The position numbers and the translations under genes were made by a program. This document shows, piece after piece, positions 43,022 to 51,264 of a stretch of 64,000 nt of DNA; within the stretch, counting starts at the first letter, position 1; each line of letters begins with the position of its first letter. The DNA comes from Ralstonia sp. ASV6 (GTDB lineage: Bacteria > Pseudomonadota > Gammaproteobacteria > Burkholderiales > Burkholderiaceae), in assembly GCF_016429285.1 (NCBI RefSeq), contig NZ_JAELUI010000004.1:1-64000 (forward strand), read 5' to 3'. The notes under the pieces are model-generated. The model was not told where the DNA came from. It saw only the letters and a program-made list of their open reading frames with translations, and did not search any database.

Positions 43022-43825
43022 ATGAACACTCCGTCCCCCAATCAGAACGCCAGCAGCTCCGGTGGCCCCATCGGCATCGTGGCCGCCCTGCATGAAGAGA
43101 TCAACGAGCTGCTGACGCTGCTGTCCTGTGCGCGCGCCGTGCACATCGGCAGCCGCGATTTCTGGACGGGCGAGCTGGATGGCCAGGCGGTTGTTGTGGT
43201 GTTGTCGCGTGTTGGCAAGGTGGCCGCGGCGTCCACAGCAACCATGTTGGTCGCGCAGTTTGGTGTGCGGGCGGTGGTGTTTGCTGGCGTGGCCGGTGCG
43301 TTGGCGCCGGGGGTGGCGGTGGGCGATGTGGTGGTGTCGTCCGAACTGCTGCAGCACGATGTGGATGCCTCGCCGCTGTTCCCGCGCTGGGAGATTCCGC
43401 TGACGGGCGTCGCCCGCTTTCAGGCCGATGCGGCGCTGGCGCAGGGGCTGCTCGAAAGCGCCCGGGCTGTGCTGGCCGATCCGCTTGGGCTGCTGGGGCA
43501 GCCGGTCATGGAGGCGTTCGGTATTGCCGCGCCGCAGGCCCACGCCGGTCTCATCATCAGTGGAGACCGTTTCGTTTCCACCTCGGCCGAAAGCGCGACG
43601 CTGCGGGCAGCATTGCCTGACGCGCTTGCCGTTGAAATGGAAGGTGCCGCAGTGGCGCAGATCTGCCACGAGTGGGGCGTACCGTTTGCAGCCATCCGCA
43701 CGATCTCTGACCGCGCAGACGATGCGGCCAGCGTGGACTTCGCACAGTTCATTGCGGAAGTGGATTCGCGCTACAGCGTGGCCATTCTGCGCCAATGGCT
43801 GTCAGGGGCAGCACAGGCTGCTTGA
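43022..43825 (+). CDS. 5'-methylthioadenosine/S-adenosylhomocysteine nucleosidase-like phosphorylase-superfamily protein
   Basis: 267 residues from ATG 43022. The MtnN pattern is clear: I-G-I-V-A-A-L-H-E-E-I-N-E-L, V-V-V-V-L-S-R-V-G-K-V-A-A-A, F-A-G-V-A-G-A-L, and the nucleoside-binding A-V-E-M-E-G-A-A-V-A-Q-I followed by R-T-I-S-D-R-A-D. It cleaves adenine from methylthioadenosine or S-adenosylhomocysteine. The N-terminus has about 15 extra residues. It lies 86 bases after the hydratase gene on the same strand, so it may be co-transcribed. Confidence 0.88.
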   Translation: MNTPSPNQNASSSGGPIGIVAALHEEINELLTLLSCARAVHIGSRDFWTGELDGQAVVVVLSRVGKVAAASTATMLVAQFGVRAVVFAGVAGALAPGVAVGDVVVSSELLQHDVDASPLFPRWEIPLTGVARFQADAALAQGLLESARAVLADPLGLLGQPVMEAFGIAAPQAHAGLIISGDRFVSTSAESATLRAALPDALAVEMEGAAVAQICHEWGVPFAAIRTISDRADDAASVDFAQFIAEVDSRYSVAILRQWLSGAAQAA

Positions 43826-44428
43826 TTACCCCTGCAGGTACGGTACCAGGTGCTTCAGGGCGTTTTCCACATAGGCCTCTTTCTCACCCACAGGTGCCAG
43901 GTAGTGCAGCGCTTCGGTGGCAGCTTCCAGGCCTTCGGTGCGTGCAATGACCCACGCCGCCAGGTACGGTGAAGCAAAACACCCGCCTGCCGTCGCCACA
44001 TTGCTATTCGCATAGAACGGCTGGTTCAGCACTTCTACCCCTGCTTCCTGCACCCAGGGTTTGGTGGTCAGATCCGTGCATGCCGGCACGTTGCCGACCA
44101 GCCCCAGCTTGGCGAGGACCAACGTGCCGGAACACTGTGCGCCAATCAGCTGACGCGCGGGGTCGAGCGCCAGGCGCGCCATCAGCGCCGTATCAGCGAC
44201 GACCTCACGCGTGCGCACGCCGCTGCCGACGAGGACAGCGTCCGCAGTACGCGCCGCTTCCAGCAACGATTGCGCGTGGATCGTCACTCCGTTCATTGAC
44301 GTGACCTCCGCTTGCGGGCAGCACAGCGTCACGCGCCAATTGGGCTTCTTGATGCGGTTGAGCGCGCCCAGGGCGATGAGCGAGTCCAGCTCGTTGAATC
44401 CGTCAAAGGTGAGGATGGCGATGTGCAT
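43826..44428 (-). CDS. DJ-1/PfpI-family protein
   Basis: 200 residues from ATG 44428 (M-H-I-A-I-L-T-F-D-G-F-N-E-L-D). The elbow I-G-A-Q-C-S-G-T-L-V-L-A-K-L-G-L supplies the conserved Cys; no AraC domain is attached, so this is the enzyme form. Possible activities in the superfamily include glyoxalase III, isonitrile hydratase and deglycase. It is divergent from a MocR-type regulator with an inverted repeat between them, and it abuts the stop of the nucleosidase gene. Confidence 0.83.
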   Translation of the reverse strand: MHIAILTFDGFNELDSLIALGALNRIKKPNWRVTLCCPQAEVTSMNGVTIHAQSLLEAARTADAVLVGSGVRTREVVADTALMARLALDPARQLIGAQCSGTLVLAKLGLVGNVPACTDLTTKPWVQEAGVEVLNQPFYANSNVATAGGCFASPYLAAWVIARTEGLEAATEALHYLAPVGEKEAYVENALKHLVPYLQG

Positions 44429-44490
44429 GGCAGTCCTGGATGTGCTGGCCGGAGCCCAGTTGGGTGGGGATGTGGGGCATGCTAGGGTGC

Positions 44491-44519
44491 AATGGCAATA
44501 CAATCAAAAAATTGTCATT
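44491..44519. promoter_or_regulatory. Putative MocR operator between DJ-1 gene and MocR gene
   Basis: Inverted repeat AATGGCAAT (44491-44499) and ATTGTCATT (44511-44519), one mismatch, 11-base AT-rich spacer, 28 bases upstream of the MocR start codon and 62 bases upstream of the divergent DJ-1 gene. Confidence 0.55.
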
Positions 44520-44547
44520 AATACATCCGTACGCCCGGTCCCCCGCA

Positions 44548-45885
44548 ATGACGCAAGCCCGCTATCAGCCATTGGTCGATGCACTGGCCGCGCAGATCCG
44601 CTCTGGTGAGCTGCCGCCCGGCACGCGCTTGCCTACGCACCGTCGGCTGGCCGCGCACCACGGCATTGCGCTGGTCACGGCCACGCGCGTATATGCGGAA
44701 CTTGAAGCGATGGGACTGGTGAGCGGCGAGGTGGGCCGCGGCACCTTCGTGCGCGAAGCCGCACTACCGCGTGGCCTGGGGGTCGACCAGCAGGCCGTGG
44801 CGGCGGGGGTGGTGGATCTGAACTTCAACTACCCGTCACTGCCGGGGCAGGCCCAGTTGCTGAGCCGTGCGCTGCGGCAGCTTGCAGCCCAGGGCGATCT
44901 TGAGGCGCTGCTGCGTTATGCCCCGCATGGTGGTCGGCCGCACGAGCGTTCCTGCGTTGCGCGGCATTTGGCGCTCCGTGGCCTGACGGTTGCGCCCGAC
45001 AATGTGCTGGTCGTTGATGGTGCGCAGCACGGGCTGGCCGTGACGGCCGCAGCATTGTTGAAACCGGGTGACGTGGTGGCCGTGGACGCGTTGACTTACC
45101 CCGGCTTCAAGGTGCTGGCCGAGATGCTGCATCTGGAGCTGGCGCCGGTTCCCGCAGCAGGGCAGGGCATGGATCTGGACGTGTTGGAGCGCTTGTGCAC
45201 GCGCCGCCGTGTTCGCGTCGTCTACATCATGCCCACGCTGCACAATCCGCTCGGCTGGGTCAGCGGTATCGCCTGGCGGCGCCGGCTGGCCGCCATCGTG
45301 CGTCGACACGGGTTGATTGCGATTGAGGATGCCGCCTACGCATTCCTCGCAGACGATGCGCCCATGCCATTGGCAGCGCTTGCGCCGGAAGCGACGGTCT
45401 ATGTGTCGGGCCTCTCCAAGAACGTGGCGACAGGCCTGCGCTTTGGTTTTGTTGCGGCGCCGGCGGCCTGGGTGCACAAGCTCGAACGCGCCATTCGCGC
45501 CACCACCTGGAACACGCCTGCCATCATCACGGCCCTGGCGTGTGCGTGGCTGGACGACGGCACGGTCACCCGCCTGGAAGCCGAGAAGCGGCGCGACGCA
45601 ATCGAACGTCAGGCCATCGCACGCAAGGCCCTGGCCGGGCTGACGCTCATCAGCCATCCGGTGTCGTATTTCGTCTGGCTTGTCTTGCCGCCGGAAGTGC
45701 GGGCCGACCACGTGGCAGCAGTCTTGCGGGCAGACGGGATCTCCGTATCCACGGCGGAGCCCTTCGCAACATCGAAGCAGGTGCCGCACGCGTTGCGCCT
45801 GGCGCTGGGCTCTGTGGCGCTTGACCGGTTGCCGGCCGTGCTGCAGGTCGTCCGGCAGCGCGTTGAGGAACAGGTCGACCGATGA
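44548..45885 (+). CDS. MocR/PdxR-type regulator (GntR HTH plus aminotransferase-like domain)
   Basis: 445 residues from ATG 44548. The GntR winged helix is at about 1-75 (L-P-P-G-T-R-L-P-T-H-R-R-L-A, T-A-T-R-V-Y-A-E-L-E-A-M-G-L-V). A fold-type I aminotransferase domain spans about 105-440, with P-T-L-H-N-P-L-G, I-A-I-E-D-A-A-Y and PLP lysine K291 in S-G-L-S-K-N-V-A. Such proteins use PLP or its adducts as effectors. It probably controls the divergent DJ-1/PfpI gene. Confidence 0.9.
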   Translation: MTQARYQPLVDALAAQIRSGELPPGTRLPTHRRLAAHHGIALVTATRVYAELEAMGLVSGEVGRGTFVREAALPRGLGVDQQAVAAGVVDLNFNYPSLPGQAQLLSRALRQLAAQGDLEALLRYAPHGGRPHERSCVARHLALRGLTVAPDNVLVVDGAQHGLAVTAAALLKPGDVVAVDALTYPGFKVLAEMLHLELAPVPAAGQGMDLDVLERLCTRRRVRVVYIMPTLHNPLGWVSGIAWRRRLAAIVRRHGLIAIEDAAYAFLADDAPMPLAALAPEATVYVSGLSKNVATGLRFGFVAAPAAWVHKLERAIRATTWNTPAIITALACAWLDDGTVTRLEAEKRRDAIERQAIARKALAGLTLISHPVSYFVWLVLPPEVRADHVAAVLRADGISVSTAEPFATSKQVPHALRLALGSVALDRLPAVLQVVRQRVEEQVDR

Positions 45886-45969
45886 AGGTGGCTCCCCCTA
45901 ACGTCTGTCAGCTTGAATACACTCACACCCCAACAACGACATCCGACCGCTTTACCGATGGGAGAACGT

Positions 45970-46821
45970 ATGAAGCACTGGCTTGTGACACTGGCAGGAT
46001 GGGCAATCTGCGCCTGCGCAACGCTGAGCGGCACGGCGCACGCTGCCGAGTTTGCTACGTTGACGGTTGCCGTTGGCGGGCAGCCGCGCATGTGGACGCG
46101 CGAGGCACTGCTGCACAACCCGCGCCTGATCGACGTCACCGTGGAAGACGAAAACCTGAAGCGCCGCCTGACCTTCAAGGCCGTTCCCGTGACTGAATTC
46201 TTCAAAGGCCAGCCGACCAGCCCAGACGCCAGTGCCACCACCGTCGCCAGCGACGGCTACGTATCGCATCTGCCGATGCGTCTGCTGCTGGCTGACCGCG
46301 CCGACGGGCCGCGCGCCTGGCTCGCCGTGGAAGACCCGGACACCCCGTGGCCGACACTCAAGGGCCAGGACATCGGGCCGTTCCGCCTGATCTGGACGGC
46401 GCCGCCGGCCAAGGCCTCCGTGGTGAACGAAAGCCTGTGGACGTACAACATCGTGCGCATTGACGTGGCTGCGCAGCCGCAGGAGCGCTTTGCGGCCATC
46501 CGGCCTGCAGCCGGGCTGCCTGCCGATGGCCCTGTCATGCGTGGCTTCGCCACGTTTCAGCGCGTTTGCTTCTCTTGCCACACGCTCAACCGCGCGGGCG
46601 ACGCCACGCTGGGGCCCGACCTGAACGTGCCATACAGCCCGGTCGAGTATCTCGGTGACGAGAAGCTGCGCCACCTCATTCGTGATCCGCAGTCGCTGCG
46701 CTGGTGGCCGAATGCGCGCATGTCGTCCATTGATGAGAAGACGCTGTCCGAGGCACAGCTCAATGACCTGCTGGCCTACTTCCACCATATGGCGCATCAC
46801 AAGGTGGCAGCCCCGCATTGA
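45970..46821 (+). CDS. Periplasmic c-type cytochrome with N-terminal oxidoreductase-like domain
   Basis: 283 residues from ATG 45970 (GGGAGAA upstream). Signal peptide about 1-25 (W-A-I-C-A-C-A-T-L-S-G-T-A-H-A). Residues 30-175 resemble a small molybdopterin-binding-type sulfite-oxidase-like beta domain. A single cytochrome c domain follows with haem motif C200-F-S-C203-H204 and a candidate axial Met in A-R-M-S-S-I-D. Probably an electron carrier for a periplasmic dehydrogenase. No partner subunit is adjacent. Confidence 0.82.
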   Translation: MKHWLVTLAGWAICACATLSGTAHAAEFATLTVAVGGQPRMWTREALLHNPRLIDVTVEDENLKRRLTFKAVPVTEFFKGQPTSPDASATTVASDGYVSHLPMRLLLADRADGPRAWLAVEDPDTPWPTLKGQDIGPFRLIWTAPPAKASVVNESLWTYNIVRIDVAAQPQERFAAIRPAAGLPADGPVMRGFATFQRVCFSCHTLNRAGDATLGPDLNVPYSPVEYLGDEKLRHLIRDPQSLRWWPNARMSSIDEKTLSEAQLNDLLAYFHHMAHHKVAAPH

Positions 46822-46833
46822 TGTGCTTTGGCG

Positions 46834-47835
46834 TTAGTGCCCGAACTGCGCCTGGTATTGCGATGGCGTGAGATCAAACCGGCGGCGAAACGCCTTGGCC
46901 AGATGTGCCTCCGAACCAAAGCCGGCATCGCGGGCGGCGCGCTTGACGGAGTCACCCGCTTCCAGATGTGCGCGGGCGGCCTGCAGCCGCAGCGTTTCCA
47001 GAAAGGCGCGTGGCGTCATGCCGGTTTCGCGCGTGAAGCGGCGGTGGAAGGTGCGGGGCGCCTCACCGGCCGCCGCTGCCATCTGCTCGACGTCGATCGG
47101 TTCGCGCAGGCGCGTGCGCAGCCAGTCGACCAGCGCGGCGTACTGCCCGGACTGGGTTTCCAGCGCCAGCGAGTACTGCGACTGATTGCCCATGCGCCGC
47201 ACAGCAAGAATCAACTGCTTGGCCACCCGCGCCGCCACCCAGCGGCCAAGGTCCTGCTCGACCATCGACAGGCACATGTCGATGCCCGCCGTGACACCGC
47301 CTGACGTCCACGCCTTGCCGTCCTGTACGTAAAGCGCATCGGGCTCGACCGCAACGTTGGCAAAGACCTGCGCGAGCAAGTGTGCGGATGCCCAGTGCGT
47401 GGTGGCGCGGTGTGCATCGAGCAGGCCCCAGTGCGCCAGCACGAACGCGCCGGTGCAGACCGACCCGAACCGCCGCGCCGAGGCGCACACCTCGCGCGCC
47501 CACTGCGCCAAGGCGGTATCGGCGCCTGTTGCCAGCAAGCCCTCGCGTTCTCCACCGGCAACGATCAGCGTGTCGATGGCGGTCGATGCCAGCGAGGCGG
47601 TCGATTCCGTATCGATGGCAATGCCATTCGACGCGCGCACCAGCCCGCCCTGCGATGAGACCGGCACGACGCGGTAGGCAGGCTCCACATTGAAGGCATT
47701 CGCCATGGCAAACACATCGGCGGGGCCCGCGACGTCCAGCATCTGCACCGCTGGGTAGGCGACCAGCCCTACGACGCGCGGGCCCGTTGGGCGGCGGTTT
47801 GCATCGGACCGGGGCACAGTGGGTGCGCGTGGCAT
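46834..47835 (-). CDS. GlxA/FtrA-type regulator (DJ-1/PfpI plus AraC HTH), divergent from DJ-1 lipoprotein gene
   Basis: 333 residues from ATG 47835; a TTG at 47865 would add 10 and neither has a clear ribosome site. DJ-1/PfpI domain at about 20-210 (V-V-G-L-V-A-Y-P-A-V-Q-M-L-D-V-A-G-P, elbow F-G-S-V-C-T-G-A-F-V-L-A-H) and AraC domain at about 230-333 (A-P-R-T-F-H-R-R-F-T-R-E-T-G, AGFGSEAHLAKAFRRRF). Its presumed operator at 47850-47884 matches that of the paralogous pair at 42.1 kb. Confidence 0.87.
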   Translation of the reverse strand: MPRAPTVPRSDANRRPTGPRVVGLVAYPAVQMLDVAGPADVFAMANAFNVEPAYRVVPVSSQGGLVRASNGIAIDTESTASLASTAIDTLIVAGGEREGLLATGADTALAQWAREVCASARRFGSVCTGAFVLAHWGLLDAHRATTHWASAHLLAQVFANVAVEPDALYVQDGKAWTSGGVTAGIDMCLSMVEQDLGRWVAARVAKQLILAVRRMGNQSQYSLALETQSGQYAALVDWLRTRLREPIDVEQMAAAAGEAPRTFHRRFTRETGMTPRAFLETLRLQAARAHLEAGDSVKRAARDAGFGSEAHLAKAFRRRFDLTPSQYQAQFGH

Positions 47836-47849
47836 GGCTGGAGCAGTGT

Positions 47850-47884
47850 TGGCAGAAATCGACAAATCATTGTCATTGCTGCCA
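47850..47884. promoter_or_regulatory. Putative GlxA operator TGGCAG-N23-CTGCCA (copy 2)
   Basis: Arms TGGCAG (47850-47855) and CTGCCA (47879-47884), 23-base spacer, extendable to TTGGCAG/CTGCCAA. Identical in arms and spacing to the copy at 42158-42192. The 9-mer ATTGTCATT at 47869-47877 also recurs in the MocR intergenic region at 44511. Confidence 0.65.
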
Positions 47885-47995
47885 ATGGGAGCGTCAAGCT
47901 ACGCTGGATTTCCCAAGACTGCGCACACACCTGACCATGAACCTAGTCTTCTTCTCACCGTTCAACTGCCTGCTTGCCCGGGAGGGGCGTTGATC

Positions 47996-49171
47996 GTGCG
48001 GCGCGCTTTGCTCGTCGGCTGGAGTGTGTGCGCCATGGCTGTCGGCCTGGCCGGCTGCTTTGCGTTGCAGGTGCATCAGGACCCAGGTGGTGTGCCCGCT
48101 GCCGTGCATCATGCGGATGCATCCGTCGTGCAGTCTGAGATTCCCGCCAACCATGCGCACCCGTGGCGCGCCCGGCCGCTCGTGGCCGTGGTCGGGCATA
48201 ACGCCAATACGGAGTTGACCGATTTCGTGGTCCCCTATGGCGTGCTCAAGCGTGCTGATGTGGCGGATGTGATCGCCCTCGGCACGCAGCCGGGGCCGAT
48301 GCAGATGTTTCCTGCATTCCGCCTGGAACCCGATGCCACCATCGACGCATTCGACGCGCGTTTTCCCGATGGCGCGGACTACGTGGTGGTGCCGGCCGTG
48401 CATGAGGATGACGATCCGCGTCTGCTGGCCTGGGTGCGCCAGCAATGGGCCAAGGGCGCGACGGTTATCGGCGTATGTGACGGTGCATGGGTGCTTGCGC
48501 GTGCCGGCCTGCTGGCGGGCCGCCGCGCGACTTCCCACTGGTATGCGCGCGATGCGCTGGCCAGGCAGTTTCCGCAGACGCAATGGATGTCCGGCCACCG
48601 TTACGTGGCCGATGGCCGTGTTGTGACGACGACTGGCGTGAGCGCCTCGGTGCCCGTCACACTGGCGTTGATCCAGACGATTGGCGGGGTAGAGCGCGCC
48701 CGTGCTGTGGCAGATGCCATCGGTGCGCCGGATTGGTCAGCTGAACACGCAAGCGCAGGCTTCAGGTTGAGCCCACGGCACCTGTACACGGCGGCCAGTA
48801 ACATGCTGTCGCTGTGGCGGCGCGAAACGCTCGGTGCTGCCCTGCAGCCCGGTGGTGATGACGTTGCCCTGGCGCTGGTGGCCGATGCCCATGCCCGTAC
48901 CTATTTCACGCGCGTGCTGGCAACGGCGGGCACCTCGGGCGGCGTGCGCATGGGCAGCGGCCTGGTGTTTCTTCCTGACCGGGTGGGAGCGGCAGCAAAT
49001 GCGCTACCGCTGCTATCCGACACACCGCGGCTGCCTCGCGCCGTGGTTGCGCTGGACATGGCACTCGATGACATCGCCCAGCACCACGGTGGCGATACCG
49101 CAGCGTTCGTTGCGCTTCAGATGGAATATCCGATGCGTAGTGCAGCGCGTCATGTACCGCCACGACCCTAG
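47996..49171 (+). CDS. Membrane-anchored (probable lipoprotein) DJ-1/PfpI-superfamily protein
   Basis: 391 residues from GTG 47996, with GGAGGGG eight bases upstream. The N-terminal hydrophobic segment ends in V-G-L-A-G-C, a good lipobox, so the protein is probably exported and lipid-anchored; a simple membrane anchor is the alternative. A DJ-1/PfpI domain spans about 60-240, with elbow V-I-G-V-C-D-G-A-W-V-L-A-R-A-G-L-L. The remaining 150 residues (about 245-391) have no recognised domain. Exported DJ-1 proteins are unusual. Divergent from a GlxA regulator. Confidence 0.8.
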   Translation: MRRALLVGWSVCAMAVGLAGCFALQVHQDPGGVPAAVHHADASVVQSEIPANHAHPWRARPLVAVVGHNANTELTDFVVPYGVLKRADVADVIALGTQPGPMQMFPAFRLEPDATIDAFDARFPDGADYVVVPAVHEDDDPRLLAWVRQQWAKGATVIGVCDGAWVLARAGLLAGRRATSHWYARDALARQFPQTQWMSGHRYVADGRVVTTTGVSASVPVTLALIQTIGGVERARAVADAIGAPDWSAEHASAGFRLSPRHLYTAASNMLSLWRRETLGAALQPGGDDVALALVADAHARTYFTRVLATAGTSGGVRMGSGLVFLPDRVGAAANALPLLSDTPRLPRAVVALDMALDDIAQHHGGDTAAFVALQMEYPMRSAARHVPPRP

Positions 49172-49270
49172 GCCCGGATTGAGGATGCCGCGTATCGGGC
49201 CGGCAATCGGACCGGGAGTCGACCTGCAAACGTTTTCCAACGCTGGTTCGTGATGCTGTCAGGCCACATC

Positions 49271-49286
49271 TCCCCAAATTTGGGGA
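49271..49286. promoter_or_regulatory. Perfect 16-bp palindrome upstream of LuxR-type gene
   Basis: TCCCCAAATTTGGGGA is a perfect palindrome in the 245-base gap before the LuxR regulator, 131 bases upstream of its start codon. It has no following T-run, so it is an operator candidate rather than a terminator. Confidence 0.45.
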
Positions 49287-49416
49287 TAGCCCGGATGCAA
49301 GACTTCTGCCAAACATGGCGGTATGACACCGAGCGTGCAGCGTAGGGCCAGCGATTGCTGGTGCCTTGCGCAGCATCGGTGTGCGCGGCGCTGTCACGAG
49401 GAAGGGGAAGATCAGC

Positions 49417-50550
49417 ATGGCATCCGAACGTTCGGCCGACAACGTCATTGCGGCGCTGTATTCCGCCGCAGTCGATCCGAAGGCGTGGAGTACTGCGCTG
49501 GAAGCATTGCGGCACTTGGCCGATGCGCGCGCCGCCAACTGTTTCGTGCATGACGCGGTCACGGAAGGCTTTCTCGAGTACCGCTTCGTTGGCTACAGCA
49601 CCAGCTGGGCGGACGACTACGCGAAGCACTATCACAGCCTTGATCTCGCGCGCGGGGTGTTGCTGCGCCAGCCGGCCGGCAGGATGTACCCCATGCACCG
49701 CTACGTGTCGAGCAACGTCGTGGCGCGCAGCGAGTACTACCAGGATTTTTACCTCCCAGAGGGGCTCCGATACTCATGCGGCGGCACGCTGTTCGACGGC
49801 AATCGGCGCCTGATTCTGGCGGTGCATCGTCCGGTCGGCCACCGGCCGTATGAGCAGCACACCGTGCGTGAACTCCAGCGGGTTCTGCACCATTTGCCGA
49901 ACGTATTTCGCGTGAAGGACGTGGCTACGCGCGGGCAAGACAGTGCAGCGCTGTCGAGCGGGGCGCTCGCTGCGTTGCCACGCGGCGTGGTGATCGTGGA
50001 CGAGGGCATGAGCATCCACTACGCCAACCTTGCCGCTGAGGCCCTATTGAACCAGTCGACAGGGCTGCTTGTGAGGGGGAACCGCCTGGGCTGCACTGTT
50101 GCGGCGCTGGCAACGCTACTGGTGCGACGGGTGAGAGCGGCCTGCGATAGCGTGCCGAAGGTCGATCCTGTGCCGCTGTACATGACAGACGAGGACGGTC
50201 GGGTCGCCATCGAGATGCACGTCGTGCCCTTGCAGCCGCACCTCGCAGCCGATGTCATGCGCCCCCAGCCGATGGCCATGGTTCTGTTGCGATGCCCCTT
50301 CTACCGATCGACGTGGCCACGTTCTGCGCATCGGCCCTACGATCTGACGCATGCAGAGATGGCAACGCTGGCGGCGATGATCGAAGGCTTGACGCCTGGC
50401 GAGCATGCCGAGAGAAGCGGCGTGCGGATCAGCACCGTACGCAGCCAGATCAAGGCGATCCTGGCGAAGACGGGCTCCCGCCGCATTGCTGAGGTGGTTG
50501 CACTGTTTGCCGCGGTCGACATGCCGCGCGCGGATCGCTCGGCTTCCTGA
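49417..50550 (+). CDS. LuxR-type helix-turn-helix regulator with PAS-like sensor region
   Basis: 377 residues from ATG 49417, after GAGGAAGGGGAAG. The layout matches the LuxR part of the hydrolase fusion at 37.1 kb: a first sensory region (about 5-160), a second PAS-like one (A-L-P-R-G-V-V-I-V-D-E-G-M-S-I-H-Y-A-N at about 190-210), and the C-terminal HTH (Y-D-L-T-H-A-E-M-A-T-L-A, V-R-I-S-T-V-R-S-Q-I-K-A-I-L-A-K-T-G). Target genes are unknown. Confidence 0.87.
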   Translation: MASERSADNVIAALYSAAVDPKAWSTALEALRHLADARAANCFVHDAVTEGFLEYRFVGYSTSWADDYAKHYHSLDLARGVLLRQPAGRMYPMHRYVSSNVVARSEYYQDFYLPEGLRYSCGGTLFDGNRRLILAVHRPVGHRPYEQHTVRELQRVLHHLPNVFRVKDVATRGQDSAALSSGALAALPRGVVIVDEGMSIHYANLAAEALLNQSTGLLVRGNRLGCTVAALATLLVRRVRAACDSVPKVDPVPLYMTDEDGRVAIEMHVVPLQPHLAADVMRPQPMAMVLLRCPFYRSTWPRSAHRPYDLTHAEMATLAAMIEGLTPGEHAERSGVRISTVRSQIKAILAKTGSRRIAEVVALFAAVDMPRADRSAS

Positions 50551-50551
50551 T

Positions 50552-51061
50552 CTATTGCGCCGCCCACGCAACCAGCGTGGCAACCGTATTCATATTGCGC
50601 GCGGTGCCCGTCTTGGCGGCGGGAATCTTCAGCTTGGAGTGCGCCATGCCGTCGCCGTAGTGCACGTAGATCTCACGTGCGCCAAGGGCGACTTCCTCTT
50701 CCTGCCGGCCGCTCATGGCGACCAGCGTATCGGCGGGCGGGGGGCCATCCAGAAAGATGGCGACTGTCCGATTGGCGGCCTGGGCCTTGAACGGATTGCC
50801 CTCCAGCACCGCGGCCAATTCCGCACCCGTGCGCACGAGCACACCCACGGGCTTGCCGGCGTAGTCCTCCAGGCAGCGCTCCAGCTTGGCCTTGACCGAG
50901 GCTTCAGAAAGCCGGCTCTGAAAGACCACATTGCCGCTTGCAATATAGGTGCGCACGTTGGTCAGGCCAACGGATTCGCACATGGCGCGAAGGTCGGCCA
51001 TGGGCAGCTTGCCGGTACCGCCAACATTCACGGCCCGCAGGAAGGCGACATAAGTCGGCAT
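50552..51061 (-). CDS. DUF1697-family protein
   Basis: 169 residues. The family start M-P-T-Y-V-A-F-L-R-A-V-N-V-G-G is unmistakable, followed by M-A-D-L-R-A-M-C-E-S-V-G, V-R-T-Y-I-A-S-G-N-V-V-F and the conserved C-terminal K-T-G-T-A-R-N-M-N-T-V. Cytoplasmic; function unknown for the whole family. It converges with the LuxR gene, two bases away. Confidence 0.92.
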   Translation of the reverse strand: MPTYVAFLRAVNVGGTGKLPMADLRAMCESVGLTNVRTYIASGNVVFQSRLSEASVKAKLERCLEDYAGKPVGVLVRTGAELAAVLEGNPFKAQAANRTVAIFLDGPPPADTLVAMSGRQEEEVALGAREIYVHYGDGMAHSKLKIPAAKTGTARNMNTVATLVAWAAQ

Positions 51062-51264
51062 GGGGGAGGTATCTCCTGATTCTGTCGGTCAACTTACCAA
51101 CGCAACGGTTGCGTACATTTTGTTACTGGTGTGACGGGAATGTATAACCCGGGCCGTCGCACGCCCGGTATTCTGCGCCGCGAATCGATTGATCCAGGTG
51201 CGGCCTGCCAACGGGGGTGTGGCGCATCCTGCATTTGAGCATGTGCAAACAAGGAGAACCCAGC

